Source: Lachnospiraceae bacterium (lineage in GTDB: Bacteria > Bacillota > Clostridia > Lachnospirales > Lachnospiraceae). Taken from it: 64,000 nucleotides of DNA. Made by a program: the position numbers and the translations under genes. The DNA lies in NCBI GenBank assembly GCA_014804755.1, contig JAAUZE010000012.1:62001-126000 (forward strand). Reading direction: 5' to 3'. Every line of letters begins with the position of its first letter. Position 1 is the first letter of the stretch. The notes below the pieces were generated by a model. That model saw only the letters and a program-made list of their open reading frames with translations. It was not told the origin of the DNA and did not search any database. Positions 1 to 8,284 of this stretch are shown piece after piece.

Positions 1-663
1 GAACTGGCGGAGCTTCCTTTCTATGAGGGAATGGAACACGGGCGTCCCGAATGGGCGGCGGCCTATGGCGGCGTGCCGGATTTTGAAGTGGAAAAAGAGA
101 ACGAGATACGGCATATTGAGCGCTGTCTGCGCCTGTTTCCGCATCGGCTGACGGGGGAAGGTCATTTTTTAGCGGGACTGATAAAGCGGGGGGAAATGTA
201 TGCAGAGGAGTACGTGGACGAGTCCTATCCCCGTGTGCCAAAGTCAAAAAGAAAAGAACTTCTCGCATTATGGGAACAGTTCGCGGAAGAGACGTTTACC
301 TTCGTGCCGGACGGCATTCCCGTCACGTTCGGCGAACAGCTATATCTGGTACCGGCTAAGATGCGGGATTTTAAGAATCTTAAGGTGGAGCGTGCAGGAC
401 TGCATTTGGGCGAATATAAAAAGAACCGCTTTGAACCGGCGCATGCGCTGGCGCGCGCACTGGGCGCGCAGGACGTGACGCGCAGCCGGGAACTATCCTT
501 GGAGGAGGCGGAGCGCTATTTCCGGGGAGAAGCCATCCTGATAAATGAAGAACTGCGCGGATGGGTTCTGCTGACCTTTGAAGGATATGCGCTTGGCTGG
601 GGAAAGGCAAGCGGTACCCAGATCAAAAATCATTATCCGAAAGGACTGCGTACGCTGGGGTAA
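1..663 (+). CDS. RsmF/RsmB-type rRNA cytosine-C5 methyltransferase, C-terminal part (5' truncated by window)
   Basis: The reading frame is open from base 1, so this is the last 220 codons of a longer gene. The segment LFPHRLTGEGHF is the conserved late motif of the NOL1/NOP2/Sun rRNA m5C methyltransferases (E. coli RsmF type), and what follows (RGWVLLTFEGYALGWGKASG) matches the PUA-like C-terminal domain that holds the rRNA. The SAM-binding and catalytic-Cys region lies outside the window. It is 14 bases upstream of an rRNA pseudouridine synthase, so the two probably form an rRNA-modification operon. Family is confident; the target base is not knowable from this part. Confidence 0.82.
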   Translation, partial: ELAELPFYEGMEHGRPEWAAAYGGVPDFEVEKENEIRHIERCLRLFPHRLTGEGHFLAGLIKRGEMYAEEYVDESYPRVPKSKRKELLALWEQFAEETFTFVPDGIPVTFGEQLYLVPAKMRDFKNLKVERAGLHLGEYKKNRFEPAHALARALGAQDVTRSRELSLEEAERYFRGEAILINEELRGWVLLTFEGYALGWGKASGTQIKNHYPKGLRTLG

Positions 664-677
664 ATTGGGAGAAGGAT

Positions 678-1601
678 ATGACTGAAAAACAACAGATCCG
701 GTTGAATAAATTTTTGGCGGAGAGCGGCGTATGCTCCCGCAGAGAGGCGGATAAGCTGATCGCCGAGGGACGGGTCGCCATCAACGGAAAGGCGGCGGGA
801 CTCGGCGCGTCGGTGCATGACGGCGTATCGGTAACGGTAAACGGAAAGCCGGTGCAGAGAAAGAATCAAAAGGTGGTGCTTGCCTACTATAAGCCGGTGG
901 GTGTTACCTGCACGGAGAAGGATCGTCATGCGGAAAAAACGATCACGGACGTACTGCAATATCCCGTCCGCGTGACCTATGCGGGCAGATTGGATAAGGA
1001 TTCCGAGGGCCTCATGCTGATGACGAACGACGGTGACCTGATCCATGCGATGATGCAGGGCGCGAACCGGCATGAAAAGGAATATATTGTCAAGGTCAAT
1101 AAGGAAGTGACCGATGCGCATCTGTGGACGATGATGGAGGGCGTGTATCTGGAAGAATTAGAACAGCGCACCAGACCTTGCCGGATTGAGCGCATGGGAA
1201 AGTACACCTGCCGCGTTGTATTGACGCAGGGGTTAAATCGTCAGATTCGCAGAATGTTTCACAAATTCGGCTACCATGTGGTGTCCATACGGCGTATCCG
1301 CGTGCTGAATATCCAATTAGGGGAATTGCGCGCCGGAGCCTATCGCGCCGTGGAGGGCGAGGAGCTTATGGAGCTGTACAGACAGGCAGGGCTTATGCGA
1401 GCAGATCAGGGTCTGCGGGATTCCGTTAATGGGGCAGAAAAGCAGAAGCCTGCGCGTGCAGATCAGCGCAGTCGGATTCGCATGAACGGAGCAGGAGAGG
1501 CAGAACTCATGCGGATGCTCAAAAGGAAGCGGACAGAGCAAAACGTTCGGGATGTCTATGGAACAGGACAGACAGAAACGGAGGCGGAAGGGCATGAGTG
1601 A
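678..1601 (+). CDS. rluF: 23S rRNA pseudouridine synthase, RluF-like (RsuA family)
   Basis: A 307-residue cytoplasmic enzyme that isomerises a uridine of 23S rRNA. An N-terminal S4 RNA-binding domain (RLNKFLAESGVCSRREAD, residues about 8-70) precedes the catalytic domain with GRLDKDSEGL, whose Asp is the nucleophile, and the QGLNRQIRRM motif typical of RsuA/RluF members. HEKEYIVKV resembles RluF more than RluB. After about residue 240 there is a charged, Arg-rich tail without family similarity. A GGGAG lies 6 bases before the ATG. The end overlaps the ligA start by 8 bases, suggesting translational coupling. Confidence 0.88.
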   Translation: MTEKQQIRLNKFLAESGVCSRREADKLIAEGRVAINGKAAGLGASVHDGVSVTVNGKPVQRKNQKVVLAYYKPVGVTCTEKDRHAEKTITDVLQYPVRVTYAGRLDKDSEGLMLMTNDGDLIHAMMQGANRHEKEYIVKVNKEVTDAHLWTMMEGVYLEELEQRTRPCRIERMGKYTCRVVLTQGLNRQIRRMFHKFGYHVVSIRRIRVLNIQLGELRAGAYRAVEGEELMELYRQAGLMRADQGLRDSVNGAEKQKPARADQRSRIRMNGAGEAELMRMLKRKRTEQNVRDVYGTGQTETEAEGHE

Positions 1602-3621
1602 GAAGGAAAAAAAAGAACAGACAAAAGAGCGTTACGAGGAGCTTGTGACGCTGGTGAACCGCTACAATCAGCAATATCATGAGGAGAATGCTTCCGATAT
1701 ATCCGATTATGAATTTGATATGCTCAATCTGGAGCTGCGGGAGTTGGAAAAAGCACATCCGGAGTGGCGGACCAAAGAGAGCCCGACGAATAAGGTGGGC
1801 GGCGCGGTCAAGCGCGAGTCAGGCGTCAGTGTGACGCACCGTGTTCCGATGCTCAGTATTCAGGATGTGTTTACCAAGGAGGAAGTATTAAACTGGGTGC
1901 ATGAGGTGCGTGAAATGCATCCCGACGTGCTTTTTTCCGTGGAACATAAGATTGACGGGCTTTCCATGACGCTGCGCTATGAGAACGGCGCGCTCAACCT
2001 TGCGGAGACAAGAGGAAACGGGCTGATCGGAGAGGATGTGACCTTAAATGCGCGCGTGATCCCCGATGTGCAGGACACCATTGATATAGACGGTTATGTG
2101 GAGCTGCGCGGCGAGGTTTATATGACGCATGCGGATTTTGAACGATACAATGAGGAACAGGAGCAGGCGGGAAAGCAGCTTGCGGCAAATCCGCGCAACT
2201 TGGCGGCGGGTACACTGCGCCAGCTTGACCCGTCCGTTACGGAAAAGCGCGGTCTTCGGATGTTTGTATTTAATGTGCAGGATGCGTCGGGCAGCGCACA
2301 GAGCGGACTGCTCATGGAGGCGCACACGCGGGGACTTGCACGGTTAGCGGAAGCAGGGGTTGCGGTCGTACCGCATCGCTGTTGTAAGACCGATGAGGAA
2401 ATTCTTGCGGCGATTGATGAGATCGGGGAGGCGCGCGGCGAGTACGCGTATGATATTGACGGCGCGGTCGTGAAGATCGAGCAGATCGCGTATCGAAGCG
2501 ATTTTCCTGCGGGAAGCAAATATTCGGCAGGACATATCGCTTATAAGTATCCGCCGGAGGAGAAGGAGGCCGTCATTGGAGAGATCGAGCTGACGGTCGG
2601 CAGAACCGGAAAGATCGCGCCGACAGCGATATTTAAGGAGCCGGTGCGCCTATGCGGAACATGGGTTTCGCGTGCAACGCTGCACAATCAGGATTATATC
2701 GATAAGCTCGGTATTGATTTAGGCGCGTCGGTGCTTGTCTATAAATCGGGCGAGATCATCCCGCGCGTCAAGGAAGTAGTGCGCTCCACAGGAAGCGTAT
2801 TCCGCATTCCGAAAAGCTGTCCGGTCTGTGGCGAGGAAATCGTACAGGAGAGCGACACTGCCGATTATAAATGCGTCAATCCCTCCTGTCCTGCGCAGCT
2901 TTTGCGCACGATCGCTTATTTTGCGGGCAGAGATGCCATGGACATTAAAGCGCTCGGAGAGTCCTATGTGAAAATTCTGATCGAGGAGGGGTATCTCCAC
3001 GATTATACGGATATTTATTATTTAAAAGACCAGCGCGAAGAGCTGATCGAGCGGAAACTGGTCGGGAAAGAAAAAAACACCGACCGCATCTTAAAGGCGA
3101 TCGAGGACTCCAAGGACAACAGTGTCGATCAGCTATTGACCGGACTCGGCATTGATAATGTCGGAAAGACGACGGCAAAAGGCATCATGAGACAGTTTGC
3201 GGACATGGATGAGCTGATGGCGGCGGATTTTGAGACGCTGACCGCGATTCCCGATGTGGGGCCGACCACGGCGCAGAGTATTCTTTCTTTTTTCGAAAAA
3301 GAAGCAAACAGGCAGATGATCGCGCGTTTCAAGGAGGCGGGAGTCAACATGAAATCCGCAAAAGAAGAAGGAGCGGGAACAAGTCTGTTAAATCAGACCT
3401 TTGTCATCACAGGAACGCTGCCGACATTAGACAGAAAACAGGCGCAGGAGCTGATCGAAAAGCACGGCGGAAAGGTGACCGGTTCGGTATCCAAAAAAAC
3501 AAATTATGTTTTGGCGGGAGAGGCGGCGGGCTCGAAGCTGACAAAGGCGAACGAACTCGGTATACCGGTGCTCTCGGAGGAGGAGCTGCTTCGAATGCTT
3601 GCGGATTTCGGACAAGCGTGA
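1594..3621 (+). CDS. ligA: NAD-dependent DNA ligase LigA
   Basis: A 675-residue ligase that seals nicks in replication and repair using NAD. The adenylation motif is HKIDG with Lys119 as the AMP-carrying residue. Then come the OB fold, a four-Cys zinc finger (Cys409, Cys412, Cys427, Cys432), tandem helix-hairpin-helix motifs (GLGIDNVGKTTA, AIPDVGPTTA) and a C-terminal BRCT domain (residues about 596-670). I choose the ATG at 1594 because GGAAGG sits just upstream; an in-frame ATG at 1552 would add 14 basic residues but has no clear ribosome site. Length is normal for the family. Confidence 0.96.
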   Translation: MSEKEKKEQTKERYEELVTLVNRYNQQYHEENASDISDYEFDMLNLELRELEKAHPEWRTKESPTNKVGGAVKRESGVSVTHRVPMLSIQDVFTKEEVLNWVHEVREMHPDVLFSVEHKIDGLSMTLRYENGALNLAETRGNGLIGEDVTLNARVIPDVQDTIDIDGYVELRGEVYMTHADFERYNEEQEQAGKQLAANPRNLAAGTLRQLDPSVTEKRGLRMFVFNVQDASGSAQSGLLMEAHTRGLARLAEAGVAVVPHRCCKTDEEILAAIDEIGEARGEYAYDIDGAVVKIEQIAYRSDFPAGSKYSAGHIAYKYPPEEKEAVIGEIELTVGRTGKIAPTAIFKEPVRLCGTWVSRATLHNQDYIDKLGIDLGASVLVYKSGEIIPRVKEVVRSTGSVFRIPKSCPVCGEEIVQESDTADYKCVNPSCPAQLLRTIAYFAGRDAMDIKALGESYVKILIEEGYLHDYTDIYYLKDQREELIERKLVGKEKNTDRILKAIEDSKDNSVDQLLTGLGIDNVGKTTAKGIMRQFADMDELMAADFETLTAIPDVGPTTAQSILSFFEKEANRQMIARFKEAGVNMKSAKEEGAGTSLLNQTFVITGTLPTLDRKQAQELIEKHGGKVTGSVSKKTNYVLAGEAAGSKLTKANELGIPVLSEEELLRMLADFGQA

Positions 3622-3772
3622 TATGATGAGCGTTAGATTGAAAAATCTTTGTTTTTTCAATCGGCGAGATTTGTGCTGGCGCCCAAACTCGCAAAGCGAA
3701 CTTGTTCGCTTTGGTGATGATAGCATGGACGATTAGCGTGAGAAGAAAAAAGAGGAAAGGCAGGCGTTAACT
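3622..3772 (+). other. Intergenic spacer with two hairpins between ligA and metA
   Basis: Two inverted repeats are visible: GATTGAAAAA facing TTTTTTCAATC at about 3636-3662, which may serve as the ligA terminator, and AAAGCGAAC facing GTTCGCTTT at about 3695-3715. No SAM riboswitch core can be recognised although metA follows. AGGAAAGGCAGG provides the metA ribosome site. Confidence 0.5.
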
Positions 3773-4678
3773 ATGCCGATTAAGACACAGAGTAAGCTGC
3801 CGGCAAAAGAAATACTGGAAAATGAGAATATATTTGTGATGGATGAAAACCGCGCGAGCCATCAGGACATCCGCCCGCTTCAAGTGGGAATCTTAAACCT
3901 GATGCCGTTAAAAGAGGACACGGAGCTGCAGCTTTTGCGCGCGTTTTCCAATACCCCGCTGCAGGTGGATGTCACGTTTGTCAATGTGCGGACGCATATT
4001 GCACAGAATACGCCGCAGAGCCATTTGAACCAGTTTTATACGACCTTTGATGAGATTGAAGGACGGAATTTTGACGGGTTCATCATTACCGGAGCTCCGG
4101 TAGAACAGATGGAATATGAGGAAGTCGATTATTGGCAGGAGCTTTGCCATATCATGGATTGGACGACGACCCATGCGACGAGCACGCTGCATATCTGTTG
4201 GGGTGCGCAGGCGGGGCTTTATCATCATTACGGAATCCAAAAGCATCTGCTTGACCAAAAACTGTTCGGCATTTATCCGCACCACGTGATGAATCGGAAG
4301 ATTCCGCTTGTCAGAGGTTTTGATGACATATTCATGGCACCGCATTCAAGGCATACGGAAATCCATGCGGGGGATGTCAGAAGCTGTTCAGAGCTTACGG
4401 TGCTGGCGGAGTCCGATGAGGCGGGAATCTATCTGCTGATGGCAAGGCAGGGCGCGCAGATTTTTGTGATGGGGCATCCCGAATATGATCGTGTGACGTT
4501 GGATAAGGAGTACCGCCGGGATTTGGAGCGGGGGCTGCCGATCACGGTACCGAAAAATTATTATCCTGAGGATGATCCCTCCTTAAAACCGAATTTACAA
4601 TGGAGAGCGCACTGTAACATCCTTTACAGCAATTGGCTGAATTACTATGTCTATCAGCAGACACCGTATGAGTGGTAG
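3773..4678 (+). CDS. metAA: Homoserine O-acetyltransferase (MetA family)
   Basis: A 301-residue acyltransferase that activates homoserine for methionine synthesis. The catalytic residues of the family are present: Cys142 (ICWGAQAG), His235 and Glu237 (MGHPEYD). Residue 111 is Glu (GAPVEQMEY); in this family Glu at 111 favours acetyl-CoA while Gly, as in E. coli, favours succinyl-CoA, so the acetyltransferase name is preferred over succinyltransferase. Length is typical. It stands alone between ligA and a signalling protein, with no SAM riboswitch seen. Confidence 0.93.
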   Translation: MPIKTQSKLPAKEILENENIFVMDENRASHQDIRPLQVGILNLMPLKEDTELQLLRAFSNTPLQVDVTFVNVRTHIAQNTPQSHLNQFYTTFDEIEGRNFDGFIITGAPVEQMEYEEVDYWQELCHIMDWTTTHATSTLHICWGAQAGLYHHYGIQKHLLDQKLFGIYPHHVMNRKIPLVRGFDDIFMAPHSRHTEIHAGDVRSCSELTVLAESDEAGIYLLMARQGAQIFVMGHPEYDRVTLDKEYRRDLERGLPITVPKNYYPEDDPSLKPNLQWRAHCNILYSNWLNYYVYQQTPYEW

Positions 4679-4740
4679 AAAAAGCGTTTTGTCAAAATAT
4701 GACGACCCAAAATACAAAACATAGAAAAAATTAGAATAAT

Positions 4741-4769
4741 TTGCCAAATTTGGCTGGTTATGGTATGAT
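4741..4769 (+). promoter_or_regulatory. Sigma-A type promoter for the GGDEF/EAL gene
   Basis: TTGCCA (4741-4746), a 17-base spacer, and TATGAT (4764-4769) preceded by TGG, an extended -10. The start codon lies about 60 bases downstream, with GGGAGG before it. Confidence 0.6.
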
Positions 4770-4830
4770 TTTCTGTGACTGAAAAAATTTCTCTTGAAGT
4801 TTTTTATGGGAAATTTGAGGGAGGGTACGG

Positions 4831-7134
4831 ATGATAGAGGTATTTGCGGGGGTCTGCCTTTCATTGGCATTGACGTTGATGATAGGAATGATCTTACTGA
4901 AAAAAGTCAAAAATGCGGTCACGCCATCCGTCCGTTATTTGTTTGCAATGGCGGCGATTACAATCGTCAGCTATGTAACTGCAGTGGTCGTGCAGGATCA
5001 GCGCGCAGCAACGCTCGCATATGGGTTGTATTTTGCGTTCACAGACTGGCTCGTGATCGTATTGCTGTTGTATGCGGAAAAATACACGGAGATCGTGCGT
5101 AAAAACAGAGTGGGTAAGATTCTTATATATGCCGGTGCGCTTTTAGACACGGTTTCCATGGTCGTGAATGTGTTTACGCACCATGTATTTAAGGTGGAGC
5201 AGACGGAGCTGCTCATCGGAGGAGAGAGTTATTTTGCGGTTGCAGATAAGCGGCCGATGTATCGTGTACATTTAGCGATCGTATATACGCTTGTGGTTTT
5301 GGTTCTTGTGCTCCTGATCGTGAAGGTCAGACAGACATTGAAGCTGTACAGAAGAAAATATCGCATGGTATTATATTCTTTTGTATGTGTGTTAGTGTTA
5401 AATGTCGGATATCGTTTTACGAAATTTACACTTGATATTTCCGTGATTGCTTATAGCCTAATCGCAATCGCAGTCTGTTATTTTTCCCTGTTTTATGTTC
5501 CGAAAATTATTGTGGTACGCCTGTTATCTTTTGTCGTGAGAGAGATGGAAGGCGGCATCATGTGCTTTGACCTGGAGGGAAAATGCGTATATGCCAATCA
5601 AATGGCATGTCGTCTGCTTCAAGTGGCGGAAAAGGGCAAAAACGGAAGTATGGAGCGTTTCTTTGCCGAATGGCTTGCGGGAAAGCAGGCAGGGGAGCTT
5701 GAGGACCGGACATGGCATGAGGAATATACGATTGAGGGGGAAGTTCGATATTTTGAGTCGAAATTCAGGAGGCTGTTAGACGAAGATAAGAATTATGTCG
5801 GGTGTTATTTTTTGATGCAGGACCGGACGGAGGAACTGCGCAAGATCGAGTACGAACGTTATCGTGCAACCCATGATGAGTTGACCGGAATCTATAATAA
5901 GACCGGATTTTATGAAGCGGTAAGGGAAAAGCTGAATCAGGAGCCGGAGCGCAGGCGCTATATGATCTGCTCCGATATTAAGGATTTTAAGCTGGTAAAC
6001 GAACTGTTCGGTTTGGAGCAGGGCGATCGGGTTTTGAAGCGGATCGCGGAGATTTTGGGAAGGGAAGCCTTGGAGGGAAGCGTTTACGGAAGGTTAAGCG
6101 GGGATCGCTTTGCAATCTGTCTCTACGAAGAAAATTTCCGGGAATGGCTGTTTAACGACTACATAAAAGAGCTGGCAACGATGGTGCCGAGTGCGGTCTA
6201 TCGGATGCATATCCATGTCGGTGTTTATCCGATCACGGAGCCGGATCTGGAAGTCAGCGTTATGTGCGACAGGGCGCACCTTGCCGTGCAAACAGTGAAA
6301 GATGATTATCAGAAAATCGTTGTTTACTATGACGATGCGATCAGTGATGCAATGCAGCATGAGAGAAAACTGATCGGAGAGTTTGACACGGCGATCAGTG
6401 AAGGACAGTTTACGATCTTTGTACAGCCTCAGGTTGCAAGGACGGGAGAGCTTCTTGGCGGAGAAGCTCTGGTGAGATGGAATCACCCGCAGAGAGGAAT
6501 GGTTCCGCCCGGCGACTTTATTCCCGTATTTGAGCGCACCGGATTTATTCATAAGCTTGACCGGTATGTGTGGGAGCTTGCCTGTGCACAGTTAAAACGG
6601 TGGAAAGAGCAGGGGAAGGGACATCTGCATCTTTCTGTTAATATCTCCCCGAAGGACTTTTATAATGTGGATATCTATGAAACGTTCACCGGGCTGGTTG
6701 AGAAATATCAGATCGATCCCAAGAAGCTGAAACTGGAAATTACCGAAACGGCGATCATGGAAGGTTTAAAGCAGCAGCTTTCTCTGTTAGAGCGTTTAAG
6801 GGCATATGGCTTTGAGATTGAGATTGACGATTTCGGCAGCGGTTATTCCTCGTTGAATACGCTGAAAGATATTGCGGTCGATGTGGTAAAGCTGGATATG
6901 GGCTTCTTGAGCAAGACGGAGCATGGTGATCGGAGCAAAACGATCATGAATGCGATGATCTCCATGTCGAAGCAGTTGGGACTTACCGTTGTTGCGGAGG
7001 GTGTTGAGACAGAAGAGCAGGTGGCATATCTGACGAATGCCGGATGTGATATTTTCCAAGGCTATTATTTCTCTAAGCCGCTCAAAGTCAGTGATTTTGA
7101 GGCAAAATATGAATCAGAACTTTCCGCGAGATAA
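4831..7134 (+). CDS. Membrane GGDEF/EAL c-di-GMP protein, likely phosphodiesterase
   Basis: A 767-residue signalling protein. Seven hydrophobic segments span residues about 1-230 (a 7TM-type sensor). A PAS-like segment (GGIMCFDLEGKCVYANQM) follows. The GGDEF domain starts at THDELTGIYN, but its signature is S423-G-D-R-F427 instead of GGDEF, so cyclase activity is doubtful. The EAL domain is intact: E545-A-L, NISPKDF, LEITETAIM, IDDFGSGYSS and VVAEGVET. The likely net role is hydrolysis of c-di-GMP, with the degenerate GGDEF perhaps binding GTP as an allosteric switch. It is monocistronic, ending at a strong terminator. Confidence 0.9.
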   Translation: MIEVFAGVCLSLALTLMIGMILLKKVKNAVTPSVRYLFAMAAITIVSYVTAVVVQDQRAATLAYGLYFAFTDWLVIVLLLYAEKYTEIVRKNRVGKILIYAGALLDTVSMVVNVFTHHVFKVEQTELLIGGESYFAVADKRPMYRVHLAIVYTLVVLVLVLLIVKVRQTLKLYRRKYRMVLYSFVCVLVLNVGYRFTKFTLDISVIAYSLIAIAVCYFSLFYVPKIIVVRLLSFVVREMEGGIMCFDLEGKCVYANQMACRLLQVAEKGKNGSMERFFAEWLAGKQAGELEDRTWHEEYTIEGEVRYFESKFRRLLDEDKNYVGCYFLMQDRTEELRKIEYERYRATHDELTGIYNKTGFYEAVREKLNQEPERRRYMICSDIKDFKLVNELFGLEQGDRVLKRIAEILGREALEGSVYGRLSGDRFAICLYEENFREWLFNDYIKELATMVPSAVYRMHIHVGVYPITEPDLEVSVMCDRAHLAVQTVKDDYQKIVVYYDDAISDAMQHERKLIGEFDTAISEGQFTIFVQPQVARTGELLGGEALVRWNHPQRGMVPPGDFIPVFERTGFIHKLDRYVWELACAQLKRWKEQGKGHLHLSVNISPKDFYNVDIYETFTGLVEKYQIDPKKLKLEITETAIMEGLKQQLSLLERLRAYGFEIEIDDFGSGYSSLNTLKDIAVDVVKLDMGFLSKTEHGDRSKTIMNAMISMSKQLGLTVVAEGVETEEQVAYLTNAGCDIFQGYYFSKPLKVSDFEAKYESELSAR

Positions 7135-7146
7135 AGAAATTTTATT

Positions 7147-7192
7147 GGCATTAAAAAAGCACGTGTATTATAACACGTGCTTTTTTAATGCC
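7147..7192. terminator. Bidirectional Rho-independent terminator, 20-bp perfect stem
   Basis: Arms 7147-7166 and 7173-7192 are perfect complements around a 6-base loop, with A and T runs giving a U-tract in both directions. It ends the GGDEF/EAL gene and the convergent DtxR-like gene; the right arm overlaps the last codons of the latter. Confidence 0.9.
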
Positions 7193-7530
7193 TCAAAGCT
7201 TTCCGCACTGATCACATGCTCAATGCGGCAGGCGTCCTCGGTCGCAATCTTTTCGGGAACGCCAAGCTTGCACAGCCATGCGGAGAGCAGTTCGTGACGC
7301 TCATAGATCATCTCGGCAATTCCCTGTCCGGATTCGGTCAGATAGATAAAACCGGCGTCTGTCACGGTAATATGGTGTTTTTCACGCAGGTTTTTCATGG
7401 CAATGCTGACGCTTGATTTCTTAAAGCCAAGCTCGTTGGCAATGTCAACGGAACGCACAACCGGAAGCTTTTTACTCAGGACCAGAATGGTTTCCAAATA
7501 ATTTTCTGCGGATTCATTTATTGCAGGCAT
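7168..7530 (-). CDS. DtxR/MntR-family metal-dependent transcriptional regulator
   Basis: A 120-residue repressor. Residues 1-60 form a winged helix (ENYLETILVL, VRSVDIANELGFKKSSVSIAMKNL), then the metal-binding dimerisation domain with ERHELLSAWL, EDACRIEHVIS and no C-terminal SH3 domain, like MntR. The ATG at 7530 is chosen because AGGA lies 6 bases upstream; a GTG at 7545 would add five residues. It is divergent from the feoA-feoA-feoB cluster, so it is probably the iron (or manganese) sensor for that cluster. Its last codons are built into the shared terminator. Confidence 0.88.
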   Translation of the reverse strand: MPAINESAENYLETILVLSKKLPVVRSVDIANELGFKKSSVSIAMKNLREKHHITVTDAGFIYLTESGQGIAEMIYERHELLSAWLCKLGVPEKIATEDACRIEHVISAESFEALKKHVL

Positions 7531-7617
7531 AGCGTTTCCTTTCACTAGTAAACTTTATTTCAGTATAGCACGCGCAGAACATTTTTTCAAATGGAACAAA
7601 AATTTTGCAAAAAATTA

Positions 7618-7672
7618 TTGACATCTAATGTAAGTTTGCATATACTAACCTAAGAAAGATTGAACTTACTAA
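7618..7672 (+). promoter_or_regulatory. feo promoter with overlapping DtxR-type operator sequences
   Basis: TTGACA (7618-7623), 17 bases, TATACT (7641-7646). Over and beside the -10, CTAACCTAA (7645-7653) is exactly one half of the classical IdeR/DtxR box (TTAGGTTAG on the other strand), and AACTTACTAA (7663-7672) and its mirror CTAATGTAAGTT (from 7626) resemble the TTAGTAA half-sites seen again before feoB. An Fe2+-loaded DtxR-like repressor would block this promoter. Confidence 0.6.
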
Positions 7673-7700
7673 ATGAGGCGCATGGAAAGAGGGTGGAAGT

Positions 7701-7910
7701 ATGCCGTTATCTATGGCGAGAGAAGGAGAACCATATACCGTCAAAAAGGTCGGCGGGAAAGAGGATATACGCAGATTTATTGAGAACCTTGGTTTTGTCG
7801 CAGGGAGCGTTGTCACCGTGGTTTCGGAAATCGGCGGAAATCTGATTGTCAATGTCAAAGAAGCACGGATCGCGATCGGGAAGGACATGGCGAATAAGAT
7901 CATGGTGTAG
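7701..7910 (+). CDS. feoA: FeoA-type ferrous iron transport accessory protein (first copy)
   Basis: A 69-residue SH3-like protein. It has the FeoA pattern: a short beta strand region, the helix IRRFIENLGFVAGSVVTVVSE and a second strand set NLIVNVKEARIAIGKDMA. FeoA proteins bind the FeoB cytosolic domain and support Fe2+ uptake. GGTGGAAG precedes the ATG. It is the first gene of the feo operon under a metal-regulated promoter. It is shorter and more divergent than the second copy. Confidence 0.85.
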   Translation: MPLSMAREGEPYTVKKVGGKEDIRRFIENLGFVAGSVVTVVSEIGGNLIVNVKEARIAIGKDMANKIMV

Positions 7911-7918
7911 TTTCAGAT

Positions 7919-7944
7919 ATGATACTGCGCCCGAAAGGGCATGC
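7919..7944 (+). repeat. Short dispersed hairpin repeat, copy 1
   Basis: A 26-base element with the core GCCCGAAAGGGC (a 4-bp stem) flanked by ATGATACTGC and ATGC, lying between the two feoA genes. A close copy, two bases shorter, lies at 31421-31444. Confidence 0.4.
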
Positions 7945-7972
7945 TATGATAGGTAAAACAGGAGGATGGAAC

Positions 7973-8194
7973 ATGAAAACGTTAAAGGAAGTTGCATGCG
8001 GGCAGACCGTGACAGTAAAAAAACTGACGGGAATGGGTCCGGTGAAAAGACGCATTATGGATATGGGAATTACGAAAGGCGTCAGCGTCTATGTCAGAAA
8101 GGTGGCCCCGCTCGGCGATCCGGTCGAGGTAACGGTCAGAGGGTATGAGCTTTCTCTCAGAAAAGCCGATGCGGAAATGATCGAAGTCGAATAA
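7973..8194 (+). CDS. feoA: FeoA-type ferrous iron transport accessory protein (second copy)
   Basis: A 73-residue FeoA with the canonical core GPVKRRIMDMGITKG and GDPVEVTVRGYELSLRK followed by ADAEMIEV. AGGAGG sits 7 bases before the ATG at 7973; an upstream in-frame ATG at 7919 lies inside a hairpin repeat and is unlikely to be used. It is located between the first feoA and feoB, and two separate FeoA proteins may act on one FeoB. Confidence 0.92.
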   Translation: MKTLKEVACGQTVTVKKLTGMGPVKRRIMDMGITKGVSVYVRKVAPLGDPVEVTVRGYELSLRKADAEMIEVE

Positions 8195-8211
8195 ATTTTT
8201 TTGCACGATGG

Positions 8212-8225
8212 TTAGTAATGACTAA
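8212..8225. promoter_or_regulatory. Palindromic putative metal-repressor operator upstream of feoB
   Basis: TTAGT-AATG-ACTAA is a perfect 5-bp inverted repeat in the feoA-feoB gap. The half-site TTAGTAA recurs at the main feo promoter, consistent with a second DtxR-like site, possibly controlling an internal promoter for feoB. Confidence 0.5.
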
Positions 8226-8284
8226 TAAAAAGAAGTTTTAAATAACAAAAAGAAGTGTTGAATAACAGAAAAGGAGTAAGAGCG

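Noticed and set aside
3622-3772. A SAM riboswitch (S-box) before metA
   Set aside because: Only two simple hairpins are seen; the conserved S-box core segments are absent.
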